Positions 8,767 to 17,099 of a stretch of 64,000 nucleotides of DNA are shown here, piece after piece. Position 1 is the first letter of the stretch. Every line of letters starts with the position of its first letter. Under the pieces are notes generated by a model. The model was given only the letters and a program-made list of their open reading frames with translations, had not been told where the DNA came from and did no database searches. Source of the stretch: Bacteroidaceae bacterium (GTDB taxonomy: Bacteria; Bacteroidota; Bacteroidia; Bacteroidales; Bacteroidaceae); contig JAFUAH010000025.1 in NCBI GenBank assembly GCA_017464345.1, positions 1-64,000 of the forward strand, written 5' to 3'. Both the position numbers and the translations under genes were made by a program.

Positions 8767-9303
8767 ATGACCTTACGAATTACGCTCATGAGCACTGAAA
8801 CGGAGGACTTCGTGCTGGAATTCAAGATTGACGCAGATGCTTCCTTTGCCGACCTCCATCGACTGATACTCCGCCATTGTGGCTACGAGGAGGCACACGG
8901 GCAACGCTTCTTCATCTGTGACGACAATTGGCGTCCCATCCAGCGCATATTGCTCAGCGACGAAGAAAACGTAGATATCGACGAAGACGTATATCTCATG
9001 CACGACACAGACCTCGGCGAATTTCTCGAGGACGAAGGCCAACGCCTGGCCTATCGTTTTGACCCCGAAAATCGCCGGATGCTTCTCCTCGAACTGACAG
9101 AGACCACGTTTGGCGACCCCGTTCCAGCCGAGGGGATACTGACGCGCCGTCACGGCCAATCGCCCGATCAGTATCTCATTGCCGAAGAGCCTAAGCCCGC
9201 AACCACCAACACTATTTCCGAAGAACTGGAAGAAGAGTTCTACGGCGAAGATGGATTCGAGGAGGAAGACCTCGACATGGAAGGGTTTGACATACTGGAG
9301 TGA
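8767..9303 (+). CDS. Plasmid pRiA4b ORF-3-like family protein
   Basis: The 178-residue protein starts with a beta-rich domain (about 1-130; LRITLMSTETEDFVLEF, ASFADLHRLILRHCGY, VYLMHDTDLGEFLEDEGQ) that matches my memory of the pRiA4b ORF-3-like family, a ubiquitin-like fold of unknown function. The C-terminal 40 residues are extremely acidic (EELEEEFYGEDGFEEEDLD) and likely disordered. It lies 28 bp after lpxA and 19 bp before miaA, so it is probably cotranscribed with both. No catalytic residues can be named. The family assignment is from pattern memory, not from a search. Confidence 0.75.
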   Translation: MTLRITLMSTETEDFVLEFKIDADASFADLHRLILRHCGYEEAHGQRFFICDDNWRPIQRILLSDEENVDIDEDVYLMHDTDLGEFLEDEGQRLAYRFDPENRRMLLLELTETTFGDPVPAEGILTRRHGQSPDQYLIAEEPKPATTNTISEELEEEFYGEDGFEEEDLDMEGFDILE

Positions 9304-9322
9304 TTAAGAATTAAGAATTGGG

Positions 9323-10243
9323 ATGAGGACGTTGGTGGTATTGCTCGGCCCTACGGCCGTCGGAAAGACGGAACTTAGTCTTTCTTTGGCAGAGATGCTG
9401 GGCTGCCCCATCATCAATTGCGATAGCCGCCAACTATTCTCTGATTTGAAAATTGGTACTGCTGCCCCCACTGCTGCCCAACAGCAGAGGGTGCAGCATT
9501 TTTTTGTATCCACGCTGGGGCTCGACGAGTACTATAGCGCAGCACAATATGAGGCCGACGTTCTCCATCTGACCCAAGAGTTGTTCCCAACCCACGACAC
9601 CCTTCTGCTCTCGGGTGGAAGCATGATGTATATCGATGCCGTATGCAAGGGCATCGACGACATACCGACCATCAGCGACGAGGTACGCACCTTAGTAAAG
9701 AAGCAACTGGAGGAAAATGGGCTGGCGGAACTAGTGGAAACACTGCATAAACTCGACCCCGAATATTATACTATCGTTGATAAGCAGAACACACGTCGGG
9801 TAGTTCACGCCTTGGAGGTCTGCTACATGAGCGGCCGTACATATACCTCCTTCCGCACACAAAGCCAAAAGCCGCGCCCCTTCCGCATCATCAAGATTGG
9901 ACTGAACCGCCCGAGGGAAGAACTCTTCCAACGCATCAACGAACGCGTAGAGCAGATGATGCACGACGGGCTGCTGGACGAGGTACGGCGCTTTTCGGTC
10001 TACCGCCATTGCAATGCCCTGAACACCGTAGGTTACAAGGAACTGCTGCACGTGTTGGACGGCGAATGGGAACTGCCCATGGCCGTAGAGCGCATCAAGA
10101 AGAATACCCGGGTCTATGCCAAAAAGCAATTGACATGGTTTCGCCGTGATGAATCTATCACATGGTTCCATCCCGACGATGTCGAAACGATAAAACAATT
10201 CATAAACACTAAGTTACATGAAACAAATCTGGCTGAAAACTAA
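9323..10243 (+). CDS. miaA: tRNA dimethylallyltransferase
   Basis: MiaA transfers a dimethylallyl group to N6 of A37 in tRNAs that read codons starting with U, which stabilises codon pairing. The P-loop is LGPTAVGKTELS at about residues 8-19, followed by INCDSRQLFSDLKIGTA, which carries the catalytic Asp. Later landmarks are LLSGGSMMYIDAVCKGID, the RRVVHALEVCYMSG segment and the C-terminal AKKQLTWFRRDESITWF. The 306-residue length is normal. A short TTAAGAA tandem repeat (9304-9317) separates it from the upstream gene, and its last 26 bp overlap the penicillin-binding protein gene. Confidence 0.96.
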   Translation: MRTLVVLLGPTAVGKTELSLSLAEMLGCPIINCDSRQLFSDLKIGTAAPTAAQQQRVQHFFVSTLGLDEYYSAAQYEADVLHLTQELFPTHDTLLLSGGSMMYIDAVCKGIDDIPTISDEVRTLVKKQLEENGLAELVETLHKLDPEYYTIVDKQNTRRVVHALEVCYMSGRTYTSFRTQSQKPRPFRIIKIGLNRPREELFQRINERVEQMMHDGLLDEVRRFSVYRHCNALNTVGYKELLHVLDGEWELPMAVERIKKNTRVYAKKQLTWFRRDESITWFHPDDVETIKQFINTKLHETNLAEN

Positions 10244-12575
10244 GCACATGCTATACAATATCTATGGCGGCCCATGGTGGAGGCGCATCATCGTCTGGTT
10301 GCTAACGATGCTCCTGCTGATACTGTTGCTTTTTGGGGCCGTGGATGTCAATTTCCTATGGTTGTTCGGCCGCTCCCCTGGCTTCAAGGACATAGAACAC
10401 CCCACCACCAGCGAGGCCAGCATCCTCATCAGTGCCGACAGCGTGCCCATTGGCAAGTACTATAACGAAAACCGCACCCCCGTCGCCTATCAGGACATTA
10501 GCCCCATATTGGTGCGCACCCTGATTTCCACCGAGGACGAGCGCTTCTACAGCCATCACGGCATCGACTTCAAGGGCATTTTTGCCGCCATCAAGGACAT
10601 GGCTGGCGGACATGCTCGAGGGGCCAGCACCATCACACAGCAGCTGGCTAAGAACCTCTTCCGCGTCCGCACCAAAGAGGAATACTCCACGGGGTTACTG
10701 GGCAAATGGCCCATTACACGTCTGCTCACCGTCAAGGCTAAGGAATGGATTGTAGCCACGAAACTGGAAATGCTCTTTTCCAAAGAAGAGATTCTGACCA
10801 TGTACTTTAATACCGTGGATTTCGGAAACAACGCCTATGGCATCAAGACGGCCTGCGAAACCTACTTTGCCACCACACCCGACAATCTGACCTATGAACA
10901 GGCGGCCACGCTCATAGGATTGCTGAAAGCCACCAGCACCTACAATCCCAAGCGTAATCCCAAGAATAGCACGGCCCGCCGCAACGTGGTGCTGGCCAAC
11001 CTCTATAACAATGGGCAGATGATTATCAACGGGCAACTGGCCACACCGCAACAGTTGGATAGTCTGCAAAGCCTGCCCATGCTGACGGCCGAGCGCCCGA
11101 GCGGCAAGAGCAACCTCGGCCTCGTCCCCTACTTCCGCGATGCCGTCCGGGAGTACATTGACATGCTTTGCCAACGCGGACTGATACCAGGCTACGACGC
11201 TGAAAACCCTCTCGATCTGGATGGTGGCGGACTGACCATCTACACCACCCTCGACACCCGCATCCAGCAACACGCCGAGGCCGCTGCCCACAAACAGATG
11301 CGCATCATCCAACAACGCTTCCGCGAACATTGGGGCAGCACCCCACCTTGGCGTGATGCCATGCACCGCGAGATTCCCAACTTCGTGGAGGATATTGCCA
11401 AGAAGACGACTGCCTATAAATACCTGGACAAAAAGTATAACGGCGATGCTGACTCCATCACCTTCTATCTGAATCAGCCCCACCCCGTGACGGTGTTCAC
11501 ATATGACGGCCCCACGACGCGAGACATGAGCACGATGGACTCCATTCGCTATATGGTCAGCTTCATGCACTGTGGTCTGGTGGCCATCGAACCCGACACG
11601 CGCCAGGTGAAGGCCTGGGTGGGCGATGTCGATTATAACTCGTGGGAGTATGATAAGGTGACGGCCATGCGTCAGCCCGGTTCTACCTTCAAACTGTTTG
11701 TCTATACCGAAGCTATGAACCAGGGCATGACCCCGTGCGACCGTCGCGTGGATGAATGGAAAGCCTACCCCGATACCGTAGATGGCAAGCCTACCATCTG
11801 GAGACCGCACAACGCCAACGGCTATTGCAGCAATGCCAGCCAGCCCCTGAAGGCCGCCTTTGCCCAGAGCATCAACACCATAGCCGTTCGGCTGGGCTAC
11901 GACTGTGGCATCCCCAACGTTATACGCACGGCCCACGCCATGGGCATCGAGTCGCCGTTGCTGAACAAGCCCGCTCTCAGTCTGGGGGCCAGCGATGTCA
12001 CGCTTATGGAACTAACTAATGCCTATTGCACCGTCGTCGACGACGGCGTATGTAACATGCCGCAGCTGATTACCCGCATCGTGGATCGCAACGGCAAGGT
12101 CATCTATGAACCGAAATTGAAACGTGAACAGGCCATTCCCTACCGTTCAGCCTACATGATGCAAATTCTCCTGCGTGCCACCATGACCGAATCTGGCGGC
12201 ACATCGGGCAGCCTATGGCAGTTTGTCCGCCCATTGCAGGGCAAGGTTGATTTCGGCGGCAAGACCGGCACCAGCAACAATCATGCCGATGCCTGGTTCA
12301 TCGGCGTTACCCCTGGTCTCGTGGCTGGCGTATGGGTCGGCGGTGAATACCGCAGCATCCACTTCCGCACCGGCGAACTAGGCCAGGGCAACCGTACGGC
12401 ACTGCCCATCTATGGCGAGTTCATCCGTTCCCTGCTGAACGACCCGCACTTTGCCCGCTACTGCCGCAAGTTCGACGCACCGAAGGAAGAAATCAATCCA
12501 CAGTGCTGGAGTTGCTCGGGCGTTTACTATGCACCACCCGTTCCCGAAGAGGCGAGCGAAAGCGGCGAAGAATAA
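10218..12575 (+). CDS. Class A penicillin-binding protein 1A (transglycosylase/transpeptidase)
   Basis: This inner-membrane enzyme polymerises lipid II into glycan strands and crosslinks them in the periplasm. After a short basic N-terminus there is one transmembrane helix (about 23-47). The GT51 domain follows, with the catalytic Glu in STEDERFYSHHGIDFKG, then GASTITQQLAKNLF and KEEILTMYFNTVDFG. The transpeptidase domain has SxxK in QPGSTFK (Ser about 489), the second motif SQSINT, and KTG at 682-684 in GKTGTSNNHADAWF. The 785-residue length suits Bacteroidetes PBP1A. Translation starts inside the end of miaA (26-bp overlap). It is the last gene before the break ahead of the glycan-use genes. 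Confidence 0.95.
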   Translation: MKQIWLKTKHMLYNIYGGPWWRRIIVWLLTMLLLILLLFGAVDVNFLWLFGRSPGFKDIEHPTTSEASILISADSVPIGKYYNENRTPVAYQDISPILVRTLISTEDERFYSHHGIDFKGIFAAIKDMAGGHARGASTITQQLAKNLFRVRTKEEYSTGLLGKWPITRLLTVKAKEWIVATKLEMLFSKEEILTMYFNTVDFGNNAYGIKTACETYFATTPDNLTYEQAATLIGLLKATSTYNPKRNPKNSTARRNVVLANLYNNGQMIINGQLATPQQLDSLQSLPMLTAERPSGKSNLGLVPYFRDAVREYIDMLCQRGLIPGYDAENPLDLDGGGLTIYTTLDTRIQQHAEAAAHKQMRIIQQRFREHWGSTPPWRDAMHREIPNFVEDIAKKTTAYKYLDKKYNGDADSITFYLNQPHPVTVFTYDGPTTRDMSTMDSIRYMVSFMHCGLVAIEPDTRQVKAWVGDVDYNSWEYDKVTAMRQPGSTFKLFVYTEAMNQGMTPCDRRVDEWKAYPDTVDGKPTIWRPHNANGYCSNASQPLKAAFAQSINTIAVRLGYDCGIPNVIRTAHAMGIESPLLNKPALSLGASDVTLMELTNAYCTVVDDGVCNMPQLITRIVDRNGKVIYEPKLKREQAIPYRSAYMMQILLRATMTESGGTSGSLWQFVRPLQGKVDFGGKTGTSNNHADAWFIGVTPGLVAGVWVGGEYRSIHFRTGELGQGNRTALPIYGEFIRSLLNDPHFARYCRKFDAPKEEINPQCWSCSGVYYAPPVPEEASESGEE

Positions 12576-12625
12576 GATTAAACCGCCCCAAGATAGAGAA
12601 AAAAGGAGTTAAAATTAAACGAATA

Positions 12626-12657
12626 TTTGCCTATTTAGTCTAATATCTATATATTTG
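12626..12657 (+). promoter_or_regulatory. Bacteroidetes-type promoter of the GH43-GH128 unit
   Basis: TTTG at 12626-12629 and TATATTTG at 12650-12657 are 20 bp apart. The first ATG of the downstream gene is at 12712, leaving a leader of roughly 50 nt. Confidence 0.7.
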
Positions 12658-12711
12658 TCTATCATTTGCAAGTAAAACAGGACGCAAGTAAAACAAAACT
12701 AACTATACAAC

Positions 12712-13863
12712 ATGAAAAACGTATTCAAACGACTGGCCTGCGTGGCCGTTTTCGGGGCCATCGCCTCTGTATCAGCTTTAGCCAAGCCTAACTATGTGGC
12801 TTACCTTTTCACCTATTTCACTGGTAATGCTCCTGAGAAGGAACAGATTTGCTATGCGTTGTCGAGTGACGGCTGGAACTACACCCCCATGAACGACGGA
12901 CAGCCCGTGATTGCCAGTGACTCCATTGCACTGACCAAGTGCGTCCGCGACCCGCACATCCTGCGTGGAGAGGACGGATACTTCTATCAGGTGGTGACGG
13001 ACATGAAGTCGAGCCTCGGCTGGAGCAGCAATCGTGGCATGGTGCTCCTGCGCAGTCGCGACCTTATCCACTGGGACCACCACACCATCCACTTCCCCGA
13101 GCGCTACAAGGGCACCATGTTCGAGCATGTCACCCGCGTATGGGCCCCGCAAACGATTTATGACGAATCCGTGGGCAAGTACATGGTCTATTTCTCCATC
13201 CTGACGGACGACGGCTCCTGCCCCTATGACCGCGTCTATTATGCCTATGCCAACAAGGACTTCAGCGAACTGGAGGGTGAGCCTCAGGTGCTCTTCGACG
13301 TAAAAGATGCCGCTATCGACACCGACATCGTGCGTGACGACGATGGGCTCTACCACGTTTTTTTCAAGACCGAAGGCCAGAAGCAGAAGGGCATCAAGCA
13401 GTTCATCACCCCCGATCTCCACGACCTCTCGAAGTGGGAGTTGCAGCCCGGCTTCTGCCAGGACACCAACAAGGCCGTTGAGGGCGCAGGCGTGTTCCGC
13501 CTCTTCGACGGTACGTGGGTCTTGATGTATGACTGCTACACCAGTTACCACTACCAATTCTGCAAATCTACCGACCTGCGCACTTTCAAACAAGTGCAGG
13601 ACACGCAGACCAGCGGAGCCTTCACGCCCCGCCACGGCACTGTCATCGCCATCACGAAGCAGGAGTACGACCTGCTGACCAGCTGGGATGCCTTGCAAAA
13701 GGCTGAACGCGAACTGAAGACACGCCCCACTCCCACTCTGACACTGAAGCAGCTCGACCAGCGCAAGGGCCTCCTCGACGAGACTCACAAGGCGCTCAAC
13801 GGCAAGGCTTCTGCCAAGGCCTATAAAGCCCAGGCTACCAAGATTCAGAAATTCATTAAATAA
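12712..13863 (+). CDS. Secreted glycoside hydrolase, GH43-like
   Basis: The product begins with a signal peptide (about 1-24, ending SALA-KP) and should act in the periplasm or at the cell surface. The remainder fits a five-bladed propeller of the GH43 type: RDPHIL (Asp80, candidate base), RVWAPQTIYDESVGKYMVYF (the common WAP segment), AAIDTDIVRDDDG (Asp205, candidate pKa modulator) and AVEGAGVFR (Glu257, candidate acid). GH43 enzymes usually release arabinose or xylose from plant polysaccharides. The exact linkage cannot be told from sequence. The 383-residue length leaves about 60 C-terminal Lys/Ala-rich residues outside the propeller. It lies 9 bp before the GH128-like gene, so both should be cotranscribed. 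Confidence 0.85.
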   Translation: MKNVFKRLACVAVFGAIASVSALAKPNYVAYLFTYFTGNAPEKEQICYALSSDGWNYTPMNDGQPVIASDSIALTKCVRDPHILRGEDGYFYQVVTDMKSSLGWSSNRGMVLLRSRDLIHWDHHTIHFPERYKGTMFEHVTRVWAPQTIYDESVGKYMVYFSILTDDGSCPYDRVYYAYANKDFSELEGEPQVLFDVKDAAIDTDIVRDDDGLYHVFFKTEGQKQKGIKQFITPDLHDLSKWELQPGFCQDTNKAVEGAGVFRLFDGTWVLMYDCYTSYHYQFCKSTDLRTFKQVQDTQTSGAFTPRHGTVIAITKQEYDLLTSWDALQKAERELKTRPTPTLTLKQLDQRKGLLDETHKALNGKASAKAYKAQATKIQKFIK

Positions 13864-13872
13864 CTGCACTCT

Positions 13873-16650
13873 ATGAAACGACTCATTTCCCTTTTACTCA
13901 GTGCCGCATTGCCATGGGCGTTCGGCATAGCCGCCAACACTGTGACCACCGTGTCGCAGGTGTCCAGCGGAGTGAAGCTGACCACCGACGTAGATTATAC
14001 CATCACGGATGCCTCTACACCGTTCACCACGTCGGGCAGTGTAGATATCGTAAACACGGAACACGCCGTGGTAATCCTGAAGAACATACGCCCTAGCGAA
14101 GTCATCAAAAACTATCTCGGCTACATTTACATCAACGGAGCGCCTGCCAAGAGCGACGACAATTGCCAAGTGAAGATGTATGCTCAGGGAGCCATCATCC
14201 TGCCATACGCCAAGACCATGAATCCCCTGACCTGTTTCAAAGAACCCAACTTTGAGGGAGACTCCTATAGTGCCTACAGCCTGGGAAGTAATGGCGGTTT
14301 CATGAACACGTTGGTGGCCCGTACGCTGAACAACCAGATTCGCAGCTTTAAGCTGAAGCGTGGCTACATGGTAACCTTTGCCGTCGGCACGGGTGGCTGG
14401 GGCTACAGTCGTTGCTTCATTGCCGACCAGGAAGATTTGGAGGTGAATACTCTGCCCAGCGAACTAAACGGAAAGATATCCAGCTATCGCATCTTCAAGT
14501 GGTACAATGCTCAGAAGAAGGGACTTGCCAGTAATGGCGGTGCAGCTGCCAATGCTGCATTGAAGACTTCCTGGTGCTATGACTGGGCTCAAGGCAATGC
14601 TTCGCTGCAGCCCGATGTCGAATGGGTGCCCAACCACATCTATGAAGACTGGCCATCCCCTGCCACCTGCGGCGGCGTGACAGGCTCGTGCCACATGAAG
14701 ACCAATAACGAACCACGCAACCAAAGTGACGACCATCCACAGGACCTGGCCACCATCTTGGGGAACTGGCAGAACCTGATGCGCACCGGCATGCGTTTGT
14801 GCTCCCCGTCATCGTGGGACGGAAGTGACTATTGGAATGGTACAGGCTTCATCAAACAGTTCCTTGACAGCATCGACGCACGTGGTTGGCGTTGCGACAT
14901 CGTGGATGCACACTGCTACTGGCCCGAGGGCAACTTTGGTTACTTGCAGTCACATTGGTGGCCCTCAATGAAGCGCCCCATCTGGATTTCAGAATGGATA
15001 TGGGGAGCCTCCTGGAACAACAACGGATGCTGGGGCAGCGGGGTCACGGACAACAACATTCTCAACACCACCAAGAACATCCTGAACACGCTGAATAAAT
15101 CTGGTGTCGTGGAGCGCTATGCCTATTGGAACAGTGAGTCGAAGGGGCACATCTACGAAAACAACAAACTGACAGCTCTGGGCGAATACTATGCCTCGAT
15201 GGAGACAGGCCTGGGCTACAACAAAAATTATGAATTTATCCCCAAGGCCGTCTATAAGGCTCCTTACGGTCTGTCAGGCTCCTACAACAAGACGAAGCAG
15301 ACCATGGACCTCACTTGGAGCGATCCTAACGGCGACATGATGGACAGCATCGTCGTGGAGTGCAAGTTGCCAGGCAGCACCAAATGGGAGCGCCGCGCCA
15401 CCGTGACAGCCAAAGACAAGAGCAGTGCCAGCGATGTCAGTTACACCTATAGTGAGACACTGAGCGAACCTGGCATCTACTACTATCACGTGGTAGACTA
15501 CTACAACAACGGCAAGAAATTGACCTCCGGCGAAGCATCAGCCACTTTATCGGCAGCTACAGCAGTGGGGCAGCTGCAATACGGCGAAATGAAGATTGCC
15601 AACACCGATGTCATCACCACCGACATCGCGGCCCAGGATGTAGCTCCCTATGTCGTAACAGGTATGGTGTCCAATAAGAACACGGCCAACGGCATCACCA
15701 ATCAGGTGCAAACACTGGCCAAGACCAGCTTCAAGTTCCGTCTGTATCCCTGGCAACTGAAAACCCCTGTCAGCATCACTACGGCCGAAACTCTCAACTA
15801 CCTTATCCTGCCGGCAGATGCCATCTATCACCTGCCCGGCGGCATGACACTCATGAGCCAGAAGGCTGGCTTGGTTCGTGGCGACGAGGTGCAAGTTGTG
15901 TTCCCCGAAGCTTTTCCCGAAGACGTCACTCCAGTTGTTGTAGCTCAGCAGAATACCTCTGTTGCTACATACGCCCCCGTCTCCGTGAGGGTCTATGATG
16001 TTACCAACACAGGCTTCAAGGTGAAGCTGGTGCGGCAGGAAGGCACAACGGGAACATTCAACACACAGAACATAAACTACTTTGCAGCATCCCCCGGTCA
16101 GGTCTCCATTGGCCAAGGCAAGATGCTCACGGTAGGTCGCGATACCGAAACACCCGTCGGAGGCAATGCGCGTCAGACGGTGGTATTCCGCAACACAGAG
16201 GGCGACTCGCTCTTCCTGCAGAATCCCTACATCATCGCAGCCTCACAGACCGATAACTACGACAAGGCCAGCATCTTCCGCTTGCACAGCCTGTCCAGCA
16301 CCACCATGGGCACCTATGCAGCCAGCATCCGCCGCCAGGTAGATGAAACCAGCACCTCCACCACCACAAATAACGCCAAGACCAACGGCGACTACATTGG
16401 GTGGTTCATCATCAGTGACGACCCAGAGAGCACTGGCGAAGAGGAGCCCGTTATCACCACAGCCATCAATAGCATACTGGGGCAGCAGGGCTTCAGCGTC
16501 AGTGTGAGCGACGGTGCCATTTATGCTGACGGCGCAGGACTGCGCGTCTACAATGCCAACGGCACACGCGTGGCACTGGGCCAGCGGCTACCCAAGGGTA
16601 TGTACGTAGTAACGGACGGACGCCGTTCGACCAAAGTCATGCTGAAGTAG
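13873..16650 (+). CDS. Secreted multidomain glycoside hydrolase with GH128-like catalytic domain
   Basis: The 925-residue protein has a signal peptide (about 1-21). A beta-rich N-terminal module (about 22-200) precedes a clan GH-A barrel (about 205-450) like the Asl1/GH128 family: SWCYDWAQG early, KTNNEPRNQSD with the acid/base Glu, DIVDAHCYW, and PIWISEWIWGASW with the nucleophile Glu. GH128 enzymes cut beta-1,3-glucans. Next come a fibronectin III-like module (about 465-560) and a further beta-rich region. The last 60 residues (VYNANGTRVA, LPKGMYVVTDGRRSTKVMLK) resemble a type IX secretion sorting domain, which would put the enzyme on the cell surface. It is the last gene of its unit, followed by a weak hairpin and the 22-bp repeat array. 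Confidence 0.8.
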   Translation: MKRLISLLLSAALPWAFGIAANTVTTVSQVSSGVKLTTDVDYTITDASTPFTTSGSVDIVNTEHAVVILKNIRPSEVIKNYLGYIYINGAPAKSDDNCQVKMYAQGAIILPYAKTMNPLTCFKEPNFEGDSYSAYSLGSNGGFMNTLVARTLNNQIRSFKLKRGYMVTFAVGTGGWGYSRCFIADQEDLEVNTLPSELNGKISSYRIFKWYNAQKKGLASNGGAAANAALKTSWCYDWAQGNASLQPDVEWVPNHIYEDWPSPATCGGVTGSCHMKTNNEPRNQSDDHPQDLATILGNWQNLMRTGMRLCSPSSWDGSDYWNGTGFIKQFLDSIDARGWRCDIVDAHCYWPEGNFGYLQSHWWPSMKRPIWISEWIWGASWNNNGCWGSGVTDNNILNTTKNILNTLNKSGVVERYAYWNSESKGHIYENNKLTALGEYYASMETGLGYNKNYEFIPKAVYKAPYGLSGSYNKTKQTMDLTWSDPNGDMMDSIVVECKLPGSTKWERRATVTAKDKSSASDVSYTYSETLSEPGIYYYHVVDYYNNGKKLTSGEASATLSAATAVGQLQYGEMKIANTDVITTDIAAQDVAPYVVTGMVSNKNTANGITNQVQTLAKTSFKFRLYPWQLKTPVSITTAETLNYLILPADAIYHLPGGMTLMSQKAGLVRGDEVQVVFPEAFPEDVTPVVVAQQNTSVATYAPVSVRVYDVTNTGFKVKLVRQEGTTGTFNTQNINYFAASPGQVSIGQGKMLTVGRDTETPVGGNARQTVVFRNTEGDSLFLQNPYIIAASQTDNYDKASIFRLHSLSSTTMGTYAASIRRQVDETSTSTTTNNAKTNGDYIGWFIISDDPESTGEEEPVITTAINSILGQQGFSVSVSDGAIYADGAGLRVYNANGTRVALGQRLPKGMYVVTDGRRSTKVMLK

Positions 16651-16661
16651 CACTCCCTCCT

Positions 16662-16696
16662 CTGCGGACTGAGACTTCGGCCTCCGCAGTTTCCTT
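16662..16696 (+). terminator. Weak hairpin terminator candidate after the GH128 gene
   Basis: CTGCGGA (16662-16668) pairs with TCCGCAG (16683-16689) and is followed by TTTCCTT. The stem is only 7 bp and the T-run is broken, so termination may be partial. Confidence 0.35.
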
Positions 16697-16812
16697 ATCC
16701 GCCCCGTACTGGTTGCACTTTCATCCCGTACAGGTTTCATTCCCGACCCGTACAGGTTAAACTTCCAACCTGTACGGGTCGCTTCGTTGACCTATTCGCG
16801 TGCGCACGCGTA
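16681..16812. repeat. Array of 22-bp units containing a 14-bp perfect palindrome
   Basis: Unit starts fall every 22 bp at 16681, 16703, 16725, 16747, 16769 and 16791. The middle copies begin CCCGTACAGGTT or CCCGTACTGGTT; the outer ones are diverged (CCTCCGCAGTTT, CCTGTACGGGTC, CCTATTCGCG). GACCCGTACAGGTT (16745-16758) and AACCTGTACGGGTC (16767-16780) form a perfect 14-bp stem with an 8-nt loop. The unit matches the array at 53674-53761. Confidence 0.75.
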
Positions 16813-16931
16813 ATTCTATAATTATTATATATAAGAAAAATAATGGCCAAGATGCGACAACAGCAAAAAATACCCACAGCGTGCAGAAATGTTAAATCGC
16901 GTTAAATTAGTAAAAATATCCATGCCGAAAG

Positions 16932-16962
16932 TTTAACAGAACTTAAATAAAAGGTATATTTG
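16932..16962 (+). promoter_or_regulatory. Promoter of the FAS1/SusCD unit
   Basis: TATATTTG at 16955-16962 matches the -7 consensus. TTTA at 16932-16935, 19 bp upstream, is a near-match to the -33 TTTG. The first start codon is at 17100, so the leader is about 130 nt, much longer than at the other promoters here. Confidence 0.65.
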
Positions 16963-17099
16963 TAGAACGAAATGTGAAAAAATGTAGTGCAAAAGGCAGG
17001 AAGAAACGCCCCCCATGCCATATCGCGCTGCATATTGTCGCATATAAACGCCTATAAAACAAATATATAACAACAAATAAAACCTCAAACTCTAAATGT

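Larger units (their letters stand above)
16651..17099. other. Intergenic region between the GH128 and FAS1/Sus units
   Basis: In order this 449-bp gap holds a short hairpin after the GH128 stop, an array of 22-bp units with a perfect palindrome, an A/T-rich stretch, a promoter (16932-16962) and a leader of about 130 nt. No open frame with coding character is visible. The long leader may carry regulation, but I recognise no named RNA motif in it. Confidence 0.6.

Noticed and set aside
10695..11936. 413-codon minus-strand open frame opposite the penicillin-binding protein
   Set aside because: The + strand contains all GT51 and transpeptidase motifs; the antisense peptide is low-complexity (Val, Gly, His) and resembles no family.
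12778..13869. 363-codon minus-strand open frame opposite the GH43 gene
   Set aside because: It mirrors nearly the entire GH43 coding region, where the + strand shows a signal peptide and catalytic residues.
16681..16812. CRISPR array
   Set aside because: Units are contiguous at 22 bp with no unique 30-40 bp spacers, and no cas genes are present.
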